From NCBI GenBank assembly GCA_944343275.1, contig CALVMH010000017.1, forward strand, positions 1 to 35,189: a DNA stretch of 35,189 bases. Reading direction: 5' to 3'. The stretch is from an uncultured Clostridia bacterium. Lineage in GTDB: Bacteria > Bacillota > Clostridia > Christensenellales > Borkfalkiaceae. The first letter of the stretch is position 1; every line of letters starts with the position of its first letter. Shown one piece after another: positions 1-16,797 of the stretch. A program made the translations under genes and the position numbers. The notes under the pieces were generated by a model. The model did not search any database. It saw nothing but the letters and a program-made list of their open reading frames with translations, and was not told the origin of the DNA.

Positions 1-31
1 CTGTTCCCTCCTCCCCGGTTCCGGGATCCCG

Positions 32-475
32 TTACCCCCCCCCGTGCTCCGTCAGACGGAAGCGGAAGGCGCGGCGCGCCCGTTCGCATACGGCACGGCA
101 GAACGCCTCGGCGGCTTCGTCCGAATGGACGGCGAAATCATAGACGAACGTCTGCCTGCCGCCGTCCGCAAACTGCGTTCCGAGCGCGACGCAAAACGCG
201 GGCACGGGCAGCTGCACGGGATAGCGCCTGCGCGCGAGCACGCGTTCCACCTTGCGCTCGAAGGCGCGCGCGGCGCGCCCGTCGAACGCAGCCGAGACAA
301 AGCGCGGCATCCCGTCGCGCGGGAGCGCTGCGGGGATGGTCATACGCACATCTGCGCACAGATAGTATGCGGCAACGCTGTCCGCAAGGCGGCAGATACG
401 ATGATACAGATGGCGGAACTGCCGGCAAAACCGCTCGTCCGCCGCCCTTGTTCCCATGGGCAGGCACACCTGCAC
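32..475 (-). CDS. hypothetical protein, 147 aa
   Basis: I do not recognise the family. The start is a GTG at 475, preceded by a GGAGGA ribosome binding site about eight bases upstream, and a good promoter lies at 523-551, so the gene is probably real. The protein is rich in Arg and Ala with scattered Cys. It has no signal peptide or membrane segment, so it is probably cytosolic. It ends in TAA at 32-34. It is divergent from ilvB, with about 257 bp between the two start codons. The overlapping frames on both strands have no comparable start signals. No function is proposed. Confidence 0.65.
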   Translation of the reverse strand: MQVCLPMGTRAADERFCRQFRHLYHRICRLADSVAAYYLCADVRMTIPAALPRDGMPRFVSAAFDGRAARAFERKVERVLARRRYPVQLPVPAFCVALGTQFADGGRQTFVYDFAVHSDEAAEAFCRAVCERARRAFRFRLTEHGGG

Positions 476-522
476 GGTCCATTCCTCCGTTGCGCCGCCG
501 TGCGGCGCGGGATCGTACTGTT

Positions 523-551
523 ATTATATGCGAGAACGGACAAAATGTAAA
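523..551 (-). promoter_or_regulatory. sigma-70 type promoter for the 147-aa gene
   Basis: On the minus strand a -35 box TTTACA (546-551) is separated by 17 bases from a -10 box TATAAT (523-528). Transcription would start near 516, giving a 5' leader of about 40 bases before the GTG at 475. Confidence 0.65.
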
Positions 552-574
552 GGAAAAACGCTGCCGCCGCATTC

Positions 575-640
575 ATGTATATATCCGATAATTATCATGT
601 ATTTCATGAATATATGCATAAATTATCCGAAAACCTGCGG
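575..640. promoter_or_regulatory. AT-rich stretch with small inverted repeats upstream of the ilv promoter
   Basis: This AT-rich island in a GC-rich region contains a perfect 10-bp palindrome, GATAATTATC (587-596), and an inverted repeat TCATG-5-CATGA (595-609). It lies 20-80 bp upstream of the ilvB -35 box, where an activator or repressor could bind. A regulatory role is inferred from position and symmetry only. Confidence 0.3.
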
Positions 641-657
641 GAAGTGCTTCTACCCGC

Positions 658-686
658 TTGACAAAATACGCACGATCCAATATAAT
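658..686 (+). promoter_or_regulatory. consensus sigma-70 promoter of the ilvBND operon
   Basis: The -35 box is TTGACA (658-663), the spacer is exactly 17 bases and the -10 box is TATAAT (681-686), a full match to consensus. Transcription should begin near 693, leaving about 40 bases before ilvB. That leader is too short for a T-box or a peptide attenuator, so control should act at initiation. Confidence 0.9.
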
Positions 687-732
687 GGTAAACAATATCC
701 TTTTTGAAATCTTTTTGCAAGGAGGTCGCTTT

Positions 733-2394
733 ATGAAACTGATGGGAGCGGAAATTCTCGTCGAATGCCTCAAAGAGCAGGGTGTTTCCACCGTGTTCGG
801 GTATCCCGGCGGAACGGTCCTCGACATCTATGACGCGCTCTACCGCGACGGAACGATCGAGCACGTCATCACATCGCACGAGCAGGGTGCGGCGCACGCC
901 GCCGACGGCTGGGCGCGCGTCACGGGGAAGACGGGCGTCGTCATTGCGACGAGCGGTCCCGGCGCGACCAACCTTGTCACGGGCATTGCCACCGCATACA
1001 TGGACTCCGTTCCCGTCGTCGCCATCACGGGGAACGTGGGGCTTTCCATGCTGGGAAGGGATTCCTTCCAGGAGATCGACATCTTCGGGATCACCCTGCC
1101 CATCACCAAACACAACTATATCGTCAAGGACGTCAAAGAGCTTGCGAGCGTCGTGCGCGAAGCGTTCCTCCTCGCCAATTCGGGGAGGAAGGGTCCTGTC
1201 CTCATCGACATTTTGAAGAACGTGCAGAGCGACAAGGCGGATTATCTCCCGCAAAAGCCCGTCGTGCCCCGCGCGAAGGCGGTCCCCGCGCAGGCGCTGG
1301 AAGCCGCCGCCGAAGCGATCGGCAAGGCGGAGCGCCCCCTTGTGATGGTGGGCGGCGGCGCCATTGCGGCGGAGGCATCCCGCGAAGTGCGCGCCCTTGC
1401 GGAGCGCCTGGACGCACCCGTCGCCTCCACGCTCATGGGGCTGGGCGCCTTCCCCGCTTCCCATCCGCTCTTTATGGGCATGATGGGCATGCACGGAACG
1501 GCGTCTGCCGCCAAATTGTGCCTTGAAAGCGACTGCATCATCGCCGTCGGGACGCGCTTTTCCGACCGCGTCGCCCTCAACCGCGACAAGTTCGCCACGG
1601 GCAAGACGGTCGTGCAGATCGATATCGACAATGCGGAACTCAACAAAAACGTCTCCGTCACCCATCCCGTGCTCGGCGACGTGAAAGAGGCGCTTGTCAC
1701 CCTCGTCCCCATGCTCGCACCCGTCAAAGACCGCGCCTTTGCACAACGCGCCAAGACGCTGAAAGCCGAGGAACTCGCCGCCCGCAAAGCGCCCGAACTC
1801 GGACATGCCGTGCTCATAGAGGCTGCAAAGCTCGCGCCGAAGGACGCCATCGTCGTGACCGACGTCGGGCAGCATCAGATGTGGACGGCGCAGTACTACC
1901 CCATCGAAAAGCCCCGCACGTTCTGTTCGAGCGGCGGGCTGGGAACGATGGGTTACGGGCTGGGCGCCGCCATCGGCGCGGCGAAGGCGACGGGCAAGCA
2001 CGTCATTCTGGTGACGGGCGACGGCTGTTTCAACATGAACCTCAACGAGCTTTCCACCGCCGTCACGCAGGAGCTGCCCATCACCATCCTGCTCATGAAC
2101 AACCATGCGCTCGGCATGGTGCGGCAGTGGCAGAAGCTGTTCTACGGACGCCGCTTCTCGCAGACGGATGTGAAGAAAAAGACGGACTATGTGAAATTTG
2201 CCGAGAGCTTCGGCGCGAAGGGGCTGCGCATCTGCAAGCAAGCGGACATCGCAGGCGTGTTGAAGGAGGCGTTTGCAACGCCTTCCCCCGTCGTTGTGGA
2301 CTGCATGATCGGCAACGACGAAAACGTGCTGCCCATGATCAAGCCGGGGCAGACGTATGACACCATCATGACGGAATGGGAGGACAAAGCATGA
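733..2394 (+). CDS. ilvB: acetolactate synthase, large catalytic subunit
   Basis: This enzyme condenses two pyruvates to 2-acetolactate, or pyruvate and 2-oxobutyrate to 2-aceto-2-hydroxybutyrate. It is the first common step of valine, leucine and isoleucine synthesis and is cytosolic. The 553-residue protein has the three-domain thiamine diphosphate fold. The catalytic Glu is E50 in SHEQG, a GDG...NN cofactor motif lies in the C-terminal third (GDGCFNMN), and TSGPGATN is near residue 75. The ATG at 733 is chosen because AAGGAGGT lies at 719-726. An upstream in-frame start at 658 would put the promoter inside the gene. The stop overlaps the ilvN start (ATGA), so the two subunits are translationally coupled. 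Confidence 0.97.
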   Translation: MKLMGAEILVECLKEQGVSTVFGYPGGTVLDIYDALYRDGTIEHVITSHEQGAAHAADGWARVTGKTGVVIATSGPGATNLVTGIATAYMDSVPVVAITGNVGLSMLGRDSFQEIDIFGITLPITKHNYIVKDVKELASVVREAFLLANSGRKGPVLIDILKNVQSDKADYLPQKPVVPRAKAVPAQALEAAAEAIGKAERPLVMVGGGAIAAEASREVRALAERLDAPVASTLMGLGAFPASHPLFMGMMGMHGTASAAKLCLESDCIIAVGTRFSDRVALNRDKFATGKTVVQIDIDNAELNKNVSVTHPVLGDVKEALVTLVPMLAPVKDRAFAQRAKTLKAEELAARKAPELGHAVLIEAAKLAPKDAIVVTDVGQHQMWTAQYYPIEKPRTFCSSGGLGTMGYGLGAAIGAAKATGKHVILVTGDGCFNMNLNELSTAVTQELPITILLMNNHALGMVRQWQKLFYGRRFSQTDVKKKTDYVKFAESFGAKGLRICKQADIAGVLKEAFATPSPVVVDCMIGNDENVLPMIKPGQTYDTIMTEWEDKA

Positions 2395-2906
2395 ACCGCT
2401 ATACGATCAGCGCGCTCGTCTCCAACAAGTCGGGCGTTTTGACCCGCGTTGCCGCGCTCTTTGCGCGGCGGGGATACAACATCGAATCGCTCTCCGTCTG
2501 CAAGACGGAAAACGACGAGCTCTCCCGCATGACCATCGTCCTGAACGGCGATGAATACATTCTGGGACAGATGATGAAGCAGATGGACAAACTCATCGAC
2601 GTAAAGAAGATCAAGCGCGTCGAAGAGGACGCCGTCAGCCGCGAGCTGCTGCTCATCAAGATCAGAACGGATGCTTCCACCCGTTCGCAGGTGTTGGAGA
2701 TCTGTCAGATCTTCCGCGCCAAGGTGGTGGACGTTTCCCCCGATGCGACCATTCTGGAGCTCACGGGAAAGCCCATGAAGCTGGACGGCTTTGTGACCAT
2801 GCTCATGCCCTACGGCGTGATGGAGCTCGCGCGCACGGGCGTGACGAGCATCGCCCGCGGCAAGACCACCATCAAGGACGAGACCGATTACAAGGAGAAA
2901 ATCTGA
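2391..2906 (+). CDS. ilvN: acetolactate synthase, small regulatory subunit
   Basis: The 171-residue regulatory subunit binds IlvB, raises its activity and usually confers valine feedback inhibition. The N-terminal ACT domain is clear ([21 protein letters not shown], with GYNIESL following, about residues 4-75). The C-terminal ALS_ss_C domain follows (ELLLIKI ... ILELTG ... GVMELARTG). The start is ATG at 2391, overlapping the ilvB stop by four bases, with GGAGGA at 2379-2384 inside the end of ilvB. An in-frame ATG at 2376 lies before this ribosome binding site and is unlikely. The length is normal for the long type of IlvN. Confidence 0.95.
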   Translation: MNRYTISALVSNKSGVLTRVAALFARRGYNIESLSVCKTENDELSRMTIVLNGDEYILGQMMKQMDKLIDVKKIKRVEEDAVSRELLLIKIRTDASTRSQVLEICQIFRAKVVDVSPDATILELTGKPMKLDGFVTMLMPYGVMELARTGVTSIARGKTTIKDETDYKEKI

Positions 2907-2939
2907 CGCGCCCGCACTGCGGACGAAAACGAGGTCATC

Positions 2940-4607
2940 ATGAACAACACTTTCACGAACGGAACCAACATGGCGTCGCAGCGCTCCCTTCTGCGCGCGC
3001 TCGGCTGGTCGGATTCCGAAATGAAAAAACCCATCGTAGGCGTCATCTGCGCGCAGAGCGACATCATCCCCGGTCACATGCACCTTTCGGAGATCGCGCG
3101 CGCCGTCTCGGACGGCGTGCTGGCGGCGGGCGGCAAGCCCGTCATCGTGCCCTGCATCGGCGTATGCGACGGCATTGCGATGGGACACAAAGGCATGCGC
3201 TATTCCCTGCCCTCCCGCGAGGTCATCGCAGACAGCTGCGAAATTTTGGCAAACGCGCACGCCTTCGATGCGCTCGTATTCGTCGGAAACTGCGATAAGA
3301 TCATCCCCGGCATGCTGATGGGCGCGGTGCGCGTGAACGTTCCCGCCCTGTTCTGTTCGGGCGGTCCCATGCTGGCGGGACACAAGGACGGCAAAAAGCT
3401 CTCCCTCTCCTCCATGTTCGAGGCGGTGGGCGCGTACACGTCCGGCAAGATCGGCGAGGAGGAACTTGGCCGCTTTGAATGCGCGGCATGCCCTTCGTGC
3501 GGGTCGTGCTCCGGCATGTTCACCGCCAATTCCATGAACTGCCTTTTGGAAGCGCTGGGCATGGCGCTCCCCGGAAACGGCACCATCCCCGCCGTACACT
3601 CCGCCCGCCTCATTCTGGCAAAGAAGTCGGGCGAAGCGGTGATGAAGCTGCTGGAAAACGATCTCCGCCCGCGCGACATCCTCACCCCGACCGCCATCAA
3701 GAACGCGGAACGTGTGGACATGGCGATCGGCGCCTCTTCCAACTCCGTGCTGCACCTTCTGGCGCTCGCAAGCGAGCTGGGCTTGTCCAAGGAGCAGCTC
3801 TCCATCGACACGATGAACGAGATCAGCATGACAACGCCCAACCTGTGCCGCCTCGCGCCCGCGGGCGAGCACTACATTGAGGAACTCAACGACGTGGGCG
3901 GCATCTCCGCCGTCATCCGCCGCCTCATCGATGCGCATCTCTTCGACGGCTCCGCGCAAACGGCGGCGGGCTGCACGCAGGACGAACTCACCAAGGGCGC
4001 ACGCGTCACGGACGATACCATCATCCGCCCCGTGGACGCTCCCTATTCCCCCTACGGCGGGCTTGCTATTTTGAAGGGCAACCTTGCGAAGGAGGGCGCC
4101 GTGGTGAAAAAGAGCGCCGTCGACCCCAAGATGTACCGCCATTCGGGTCCCGCGCGCGTGTTCGATTCGGAAGAAGCGGCGATGCAGGCGATCTCCTCCA
4201 ACAAAATCACGGCGGGCGATGTGGTCGTCATCCGCTATGAAGGACCCAAGGGCGGACCCGGCATGCGCGAGATGCTCTCCCCCACCTCCTCCATCGTGGG
4301 CGCGGGGCTGGGCGACACCGTGGCGCTCATCACGGACGGCAGGTTCTCCGGCGCAACGCGCGGCGCAGCCATCGGGCACGTCTGTCCCGAAGCGGCGGCG
4401 GGCGGCGTCATCGGCATCGTCAAAGAGGGCGACATCATCGACATCGACATCGAGAAGGGAACCATCGACCTGCGCGTCCCCCAAAAGGAGATCGACGCGC
4501 GCCTCGCTGCGTTCAAACCCCTGGAAAAGCCCGTGGAGGGCTACCTGAAACGCTACCGCGCATTGGTCACTTCCGCCTCGGACGGCGCCGTATTCAAAAA
4601 ATTCTGA
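2940..4607 (+). CDS. ilvD: dihydroxy-acid dehydratase
   Basis: IlvD dehydrates 2,3-dihydroxy-isovalerate and 2,3-dihydroxy-3-methylvalerate to the 2-oxo acids in branched-chain amino acid synthesis. The 555-residue protein shows [10 protein letters not shown] with cluster ligand C118 and [17 protein letters not shown] with C190. The N-terminal motif reads IIPGHMHL, not TPCNxHL. It therefore resembles the E. coli/Bacillus type, thought to carry an oxygen-labile [4Fe-4S] cluster, and lacks the third Cys of [2Fe-2S] enzymes. GAGGT lies just before ATG 2940. It is the last gene of the operon, 33 bp after ilvN and followed at once by a terminator. The preceding enzyme, IlvC, is not in the window. 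Confidence 0.96.
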   Translation: MNNTFTNGTNMASQRSLLRALGWSDSEMKKPIVGVICAQSDIIPGHMHLSEIARAVSDGVLAAGGKPVIVPCIGVCDGIAMGHKGMRYSLPSREVIADSCEILANAHAFDALVFVGNCDKIIPGMLMGAVRVNVPALFCSGGPMLAGHKDGKKLSLSSMFEAVGAYTSGKIGEEELGRFECAACPSCGSCSGMFTANSMNCLLEALGMALPGNGTIPAVHSARLILAKKSGEAVMKLLENDLRPRDILTPTAIKNAERVDMAIGASSNSVLHLLALASELGLSKEQLSIDTMNEISMTTPNLCRLAPAGEHYIEELNDVGGISAVIRRLIDAHLFDGSAQTAAGCTQDELTKGARVTDDTIIRPVDAPYSPYGGLAILKGNLAKEGAVVKKSAVDPKMYRHSGPARVFDSEEAAMQAISSNKITAGDVVVIRYEGPKGGPGMREMLSPTSSIVGAGLGDTVALITDGRFSGATRGAAIGHVCPEAAAGGVIGIVKEGDIIDIDIEKGTIDLRVPQKEIDARLAAFKPLEKPVEGYLKRYRALVTSASDGAVFKKF

Positions 4608-4610
4608 CGT

Positions 4611-4645
4611 AAAAGCGCCGCGGCACATGCCGCGGCGCTTTTTTT
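4611..4645 (+). terminator. intrinsic terminator of ilvBND
   Basis: A perfect 13-bp GC-rich stem (4613-4625 with 4628-4640) starts six bases after the ilvD stop and runs into a T tract ending at 4645. The run of A on the left side would let it also stop transcripts from the other strand. Confidence 0.93.
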
Positions 4646-4798
4646 GCAACCAAAACCCGCGGATCGTCCGCGGCTTCCAGTGAGGCTTTGCCGATGAGCA
4701 GAATTGAATCGGGAGCGCGGAGGTGCGTAAATAGGAGGGCTTCCCCTTGGGGGCGCCGAAGGCGGTGATGCGGGGGAAGGAAAAGAAACAAGTACGGA
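4646..4798. repeat. structured intergenic element between ilvD and rpoC
   Basis: No gene is seen here. The stretch holds a 7-bp hairpin, CCGCGGA-TCG-TCCGCGG (4657-4673). It also holds a nested structure at 4740-4779, in which CTTCCCC pairs with GGGGAAG around an inner CGCC-GAA-GGCG. The second part resembles the short palindromic intergenic repeats that are abundant in gut Clostridia genomes. That resemblance is from memory, and copy number cannot be seen in this window. Confidence 0.35.
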
Positions 4799-4834
4799 AC
4801 ACGGGCGACGCACCGAAGGGTGCGTCGCCCGTGT
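4799..4834 (-). terminator. long hairpin after rpoC, probable rpoBC terminator
   Basis: A perfect 16-bp stem (4799-4814 with 4819-4834) with a 4-base loop lies 19 bp beyond the rpoC stop. There is no clean T run, but the minus-strand sequence after the stem is pyrimidine-rich. It separates the convergent ilv and rpo operons and may act in both directions. Confidence 0.7.
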
Positions 4835-4852
4835 TTGTTCTGTGTTCCGTTG

Positions 4853-9061
<4,209 letters not shown>

Positions 9062-9072
9062 AAATTCCTCCC

Positions 9073-13182
<4,110 letters not shown>

Positions 13183-13229
13183 CTCGGCAATCTACTCCTT
13201 TTTTTCGTGTTATTTCTTACGATCTACCG

Positions 13230-13257
13230 AGTATATCTTTTCATCGATAAAAATCGA
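13230..13257 (-). promoter_or_regulatory. possible rpoBC promoter
   Basis: On the minus strand a -10 box TATACT (13230-13235) lies about 48 bp before the rpoB start. No good -35 box stands 16-18 bases upstream of it. Instead there is a short inverted repeat, TCGAT-4-ATCGA (13244-13257), where a regulator could bind. This is the best candidate in the gap, but it is weak. Confidence 0.35.
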
Positions 13258-13285
13258 AATTTCCCGTAAAATGCCCGCTCCCCTC

Positions 13286-13314
13286 TTTACAACCGCGCCT
13301 GTTTGCGGTATAAT
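13286..13314 (+). promoter_or_regulatory. promoter of rqcP-ispDF
   Basis: A -35 box TTTACA (13286-13291) is followed by a 17-base spacer and a perfect -10 box TATAAT (13309-13314). It points away from rpoB. The distance to the rqcP start is about 165 bp. The long leader contains a 9-bp stem, AAAATGCGG (13335-13343) with CCGCATTTT (13371-13379), and no open frame with a clear start signal. Confidence 0.75.
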
Positions 13315-13479
13315 ATTATAGAAAGGCTGCGCGGAAAATGCGGCTGGAAATTGTGCGAAAAGGCGCAAAACCGCATTTTATGCATAATGATACAGTATGT
13401 TATTATAGCCTGCGCGCGAAAAGATGTCAAACGCTTTTGGCAGGAAAATTTTATTTTTTCGGGAATTCGGGCAAAAAAG

Positions 13480-13722
13480 ATGAGGATCGACAAATTCTTA
13501 AAGGTATCGCGCATCTTAAAGCGCCGCACCGTGGCGCAGGAAGCGGCGGCTGCGGGCAAGATTTTTTTGAACGGGCGGGAAGCAAAACCCGCTTCCCGCG
13601 TGAAGGCGGGCGACGTGGTGGAGCTCGCCTTCTCTTCGGGCGTGCTCCGCTTCCGCATCCTGGACGTGAAAGAGACGGTGAAAAAAGAGGACGCGGCATC
13701 CCTTTACGAGGTGCTGCCGTGA
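13480..13722 (+). CDS. rqcP: S4-domain RNA-binding protein RqcP (YabO family)
   Basis: RqcP/YabO binds stalled 50S-peptidyl-tRNA complexes and works with RqcH to add C-terminal alanine tails in ribosome quality control. The 80-residue protein begins MRIDKFLKVSRILKRRT and contains an S4 RNA-binding domain (GKIFLNGREAKPASRVKAGDVVEL). It ends in the family motif KEDAASLYEVL. An in-frame upstream start at 13303 would add an unrelated N-terminus and lies inside the promoter, so ATG 13480 is preferred although no clear ribosome binding site precedes it. In Bacillus the neighbours are yabN and yabP; here the next gene is ispDF, whose start overlaps this stop (GTGA). Confidence 0.9.
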   Translation: MRIDKFLKVSRILKRRTVAQEAAAAGKIFLNGREAKPASRVKAGDVVELAFSSGVLRFRILDVKETVKKEDAASLYEVLP

Positions 13723-14825
13723 TCGCCGCCGTTCTGTGCGCCGCGGGCAAGGGCACGCGCGCGGGATTCGGCGGGAACAAGGTGCTCGCCCTCTACAACG
13801 GGTTGCCCGTTCTTTGTTACAGCCTGTCGGTATTCAGCCCGCTCGCGGACGAGGTGCTCGTCGCCTGCGCCCCCGAAGACGAGGAGCGCATCGCGCAGCT
13901 GCTCATCCCCTTCCCGAACGCCCGCACCGTCCCCGGCGGCGCCACGCGCGGCGAAAGCGTCCGCAATGCTCTGTACGAAACAAAGGCGGACATGGTGCTG
14001 GTGCATGACGCGGCGCGTCCCTTCGTCACGCCCGAAACGGTGCGCGCGTGCATCGCCTGCCTGATGCGCTACGGCAGCGCCGTGTGCTCCCTTCCCCTCT
14101 CCGATACGGTGGCGCACACGCTGGACGGGAACATTCTCGACGTTCCCCCGCGCGAACGGTACTGCACCGTGCAGACGCCGCAGGGCTTTTTGCGGGACAA
14201 GCTGCTGCACGCCTACGAGCGTGCGCGCGAAGAGGGCCGCACGTTCACGGACGAGAGCGGCGTCTATGCCGCCTACTGCGAGCCGCCCCGCCTGTTCACG
14301 GGAGAGCGGCAGAACAAAAAACTCACCTATCCCGAAGACTTTACCCCCGCCGAGCGCGTGGGATTCGGCACGGACACCCACGCCTTCTGCGAAGGCGATC
14401 ATATCGTTCTGTGCGGGAAAAAGATCCCCTGCGCCCGCGGGCTCCGGGCGCATTCGGACGGCGACGCCGCCGTGCACGCGCTGATGGACGCGATGCTGTC
14501 CGCCGCGGGGCTGCGCGACATCGGGCACTATTTCCCCGACACCGACGCGCGCTTTGCGGGCGCCGACAGCATGCGGCTCCTGCAAGAGACCGTTGCCATG
14601 ATCCAAGAACAGGGGCTGTACGTCGGGAACGCGACCGTCTCCATCGTGGCGGAACGTCCCCGTCTTGCGCCCTACATCGAGGAGATGCGTCAAAACCTTG
14701 CCGACTGCCTGCACATCCCCGCGCAGTGCGTCGGCGTTGCCGCAGGCACCAACGAGGGGCTCGGCTACGTCGGCGAAGGCAAGGGGATCACCTGCTTTGC
14801 GACCGTCTTGCTGAAAAAAGCATGA
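13719..14825 (+). CDS. ispDF: bifunctional IspD/IspF isoprenoid enzyme
   Basis: This 368-residue protein fuses two non-consecutive steps of the MEP pathway. The IspD part (about 1-210) forms CDP-methylerythritol and shows AAGKGTRAGFGGNKVL, PGGATRGESV and VHDAARPFV. The IspF part (about 212-368) forms the cyclodiphosphate and shows GFGTDTHAF with the Asp and His zinc ligands, AHSDGDAAVHALMDA, and GTNEGLGYVGEGKGI near the end. The GTG start at 13719 overlaps the rqcP stop, and GAGGTG precedes it. The last 17 codons lie inside the first copy of a 194-bp tandem repeat. Fusions of this kind are well known in Proteobacteria. Confidence 0.94.
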   Translation: MIAAVLCAAGKGTRAGFGGNKVLALYNGLPVLCYSLSVFSPLADEVLVACAPEDEERIAQLLIPFPNARTVPGGATRGESVRNALYETKADMVLVHDAARPFVTPETVRACIACLMRYGSAVCSLPLSDTVAHTLDGNILDVPPRERYCTVQTPQGFLRDKLLHAYERAREEGRTFTDESGVYAAYCEPPRLFTGERQNKKLTYPEDFTPAERVGFGTDTHAFCEGDHIVLCGKKIPCARGLRAHSDGDAAVHALMDAMLSAAGLRDIGHYFPDTDARFAGADSMRLLQETVAMIQEQGLYVGNATVSIVAERPRLAPYIEEMRQNLADCLHIPAQCVGVAAGTNEGLGYVGEGKGITCFATVLLKKA

Positions 14826-15232
14826 TCCCCTTTGCCGAGCCGACGTATTGACAGGGCTCCCGTCTCGTTTTCCATAAGAAAACGAGACGGGAAGAGGAGG
14901 CGCAAGCCAAGCAACCCGTGCCGCAAGACTTGCTGCGGCACGTCGGGCGAGCTTTGCGCCGACGAGGCGAAGGCAAAGGGATCACCTGCTTTGCGACCGT
15001 CTTGCTGAAAAAAACATGATCCCCTTTGCCGAGCCGACGTATTGACAGGGCTCCCGTCTCGTTTTCCATAAGAAAACGAGACGGGAAGAGGAGGCGCAAG
15101 CCAAGCAACCCGTGCCGCAAGACTTGCTGCGGCACGTCGGGCGAGCTTTGCGCCGACGAGGCGAAGGCAAGGGGATCACCTGCTTTGCGACCGTCTTGCT
15201 GAAAAAAGCATGATCCCCTTTGCCGAGCCGAC
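14772..15232. repeat. 194-bp tandem repeat, 2.4 copies, containing the 3' end of ispDF
   Basis: Copy 1 is 14772-14965, copy 2 is 14966-15159 and the partial copy 3 is 15160-15232. Copies 1 and 2 differ at only two positions, both G to A in copy 2. Copy 3 equals copy 1 over its 73 bases. Each copy starts with the last codons of ispDF and its stop. Full copies then carry a 13-bp hairpin (14859-14871 with 14879-14891, and 194 bp later), a stem around GTGCCGCA/TGCGGCAC, and a third weaker stem. Small open frames across the repeat on both strands are products of the repetition and are not called as genes. Confidence 0.95.
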
Positions 15233-15353
15233 ATTCCGAGTGCAGCGGCGCAAGTTGTCGTTTTTCAATCGACATTTTAAGTGCAGCGGCGCAAGCTGTC
15301 GCTTTCAAACCGTCATTCCGAGCGCAGCGGCGCAAGCCGCGGAGCGTGAGAAC
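15231..15353. repeat. 41-bp tandem repeat, three copies, of a dispersed intergenic element
   Basis: Three units with exact 41-bp spacing start at 15231, 15272 and 15313. The shared core is GTGCAGCGGCGCAAG or close to it. The third unit is the most complete and forms GCGGC-GCAA-GCCGC, a hairpin with a GNRA loop. The same element recurs in the opposite orientation at 27150-27223. Together with the 194-bp repeat it fills the 609 bp between ispDF and radA, where no gene is seen. Confidence 0.8.
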
Positions 15354-15434
15354 CCCATCGGGGACAAAACGCTCCCCGCGTTATATTGTCCGCGGTCAGG
15401 CTGCCCCGAAAAATTCAACCGTCAAGGAAGTTCT

Positions 15435-16793
15435 ATGCCCAAAGCAACCACACAATTTGTATGCGCGGAATGCGGATACGCTTCCCCCAAGTGGCTGGGA
15501 AAGTGCCCCGCCTGCGGAAAATTCAACACGCTTGCCGAAGAACCCATCGCGCCCGCCGCACCCGCCAAAAAACAGGGCATGCGCACGGGAACGCGCGCCC
15601 TTCCCCTCTCGCAGGTGCAGTTCGAACGCTATGAACGCATCTCCTCCGGCATTCCGGAGCTGGACGTCGTGCTGGGCGGCGGCATCGTGCGCGGCGCGCT
15701 CATCCTTGTGGGCGGCGACCCCGGCGTGGGAAAATCCACCCTGCTGACGCAGGTCGCGGCAAATCTTGCAAAAGAGCACAAAGTGCTCTATCTCTCCGCC
15801 GAAGAGAGCTGTTCACAGGTAAAACTGCGCTGTGAACGGCTGCACATCGACGTTCCCTCCCTCATGCTGCTCAACGAGACCAACCTCGAAAATGCCGAGG
15901 AAGCCATCCTCGATGCGGAATACGTCATTGTGGACTCCGTTCAAGCGATCTACACGGACAGCCTCACTTCGGCGGCGGGCAGCGTGGGACAGGTGCGCGA
16001 ATGCGCCGCAAGGCTCATGCGCATCGCAAAATCGCGCGGCATCACCTTCTTCATCGTGGGGCATGTGACCAAGGAGGGCACGCTGGCGGGACCCAAAGTC
16101 CTCGAACACATCATGGACGCCGTCTTGTACTTTGAAGGCGAACGCACAGAGAACTTCAAAATTCTGCGCGCCGTCAAGAACAGGTTCGGTTCCGTGCAGG
16201 AAGTGGGCGTGTTCGAAATGACGGGGGAGGGCATCTTCGGGCTGACGGACTACGCCTCCTTGTTCCTTTCGGACAGCCGCGGCGAGGCGGCAGGCGCCGC
16301 CGTCACGCCGAGCGAGACGGGCAACCGCTGCATGATGGTGGAAGTGCAGACGCTCATGTGCAAGACGGCTTACGGCTTGCCGCGCCGCATGTCGCTGGGC
16401 ATCGACTTCAACCGCCTTGTGGTGCTCATCGCCGTCCTTGAAAAACGGTGCGGGCTGCCCCTCGGCACGCAGGACATCTATCTCAACGCGATGGGCGGCA
16501 TCCGCCTGACGGAGCCGAGCGCCGACCTTGCCGTGTGCGCCGCCCTTGCGAGCGCGGAAAAGATGACTCCCGTGGACAAATACACGGCAGTGTTCGGCGA
16601 AGTGGGCTTGACGGGCGAAGTGCGCGCCGTGAACTTTGCGGATAAGCGCGTGAACGAATGCCTGAAAATGGGCTTCAAGCGCGTCATCCTGCCCGAAAAG
16701 AACATGAAGGCATGCGAAAAATTCAAAGATCGGCTGGAGCTCGTGCCCGTGCGGTATGTCTCGCAGATGATCAAGGCGCTCTTCCACGGCTGA
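15435..16793 (+). CDS. radA: DNA repair protein RadA/Sms
   Basis: RadA is a RecA-like hexameric helicase that drives branch migration in recombination and helps DNA repair. The 452-residue protein starts with a zinc finger (C10, C13, C24, C27). The ATPase core has Walker A GDPGVGKST near residue 97 and the RadA-specific KNRFG motif. The C-terminal third is a Lon-protease-like domain without protease function. The start is ATG 15435 with AAGGAAG before it. A longer in-frame reading from 15210 would run through repeat sequence and is rejected. No confident promoter is visible upstream. A hairpin follows the stop directly. Confidence 0.96.
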   Translation: MPKATTQFVCAECGYASPKWLGKCPACGKFNTLAEEPIAPAAPAKKQGMRTGTRALPLSQVQFERYERISSGIPELDVVLGGGIVRGALILVGGDPGVGKSTLLTQVAANLAKEHKVLYLSAEESCSQVKLRCERLHIDVPSLMLLNETNLENAEEAILDAEYVIVDSVQAIYTDSLTSAAGSVGQVRECAARLMRIAKSRGITFFIVGHVTKEGTLAGPKVLEHIMDAVLYFEGERTENFKILRAVKNRFGSVQEVGVFEMTGEGIFGLTDYASLFLSDSRGEAAGAAVTPSETGNRCMMVEVQTLMCKTAYGLPRRMSLGIDFNRLVVLIAVLEKRCGLPLGTQDIYLNAMGGIRLTEPSADLAVCAALASAEKMTPVDKYTAVFGEVGLTGEVRAVNFADKRVNECLKMGFKRVILPEKNMKACEKFKDRLELVPVRYVSQMIKALFHG

Positions 16794-16797
16794 CACG

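Noticed and set aside
693-732. T-box or leader-peptide attenuator before ilvB
   Set aside because: The leader is only about 40 bases and has no T-box motif, no run of branched-chain codons and no terminator.
2187-4802. Long open frame on the minus strand opposite ilvD and ilvN
   Set aside because: Antisense shadow of ilvN-ilvD running through the terminator; low-complexity composition and no recognisable domain.
13303-13479. N-terminal extension of RqcP
   Set aside because: It would begin within the promoter, and the added residues do not match the family, which starts MR-I/L-DKFL.
14788-15335. Small minus-strand frames across the 194-bp repeat
   Set aside because: Their sequence repeats with the DNA unit and includes the antisense of ispDF. 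No start signal is present. They are probably by-products of the repeat.
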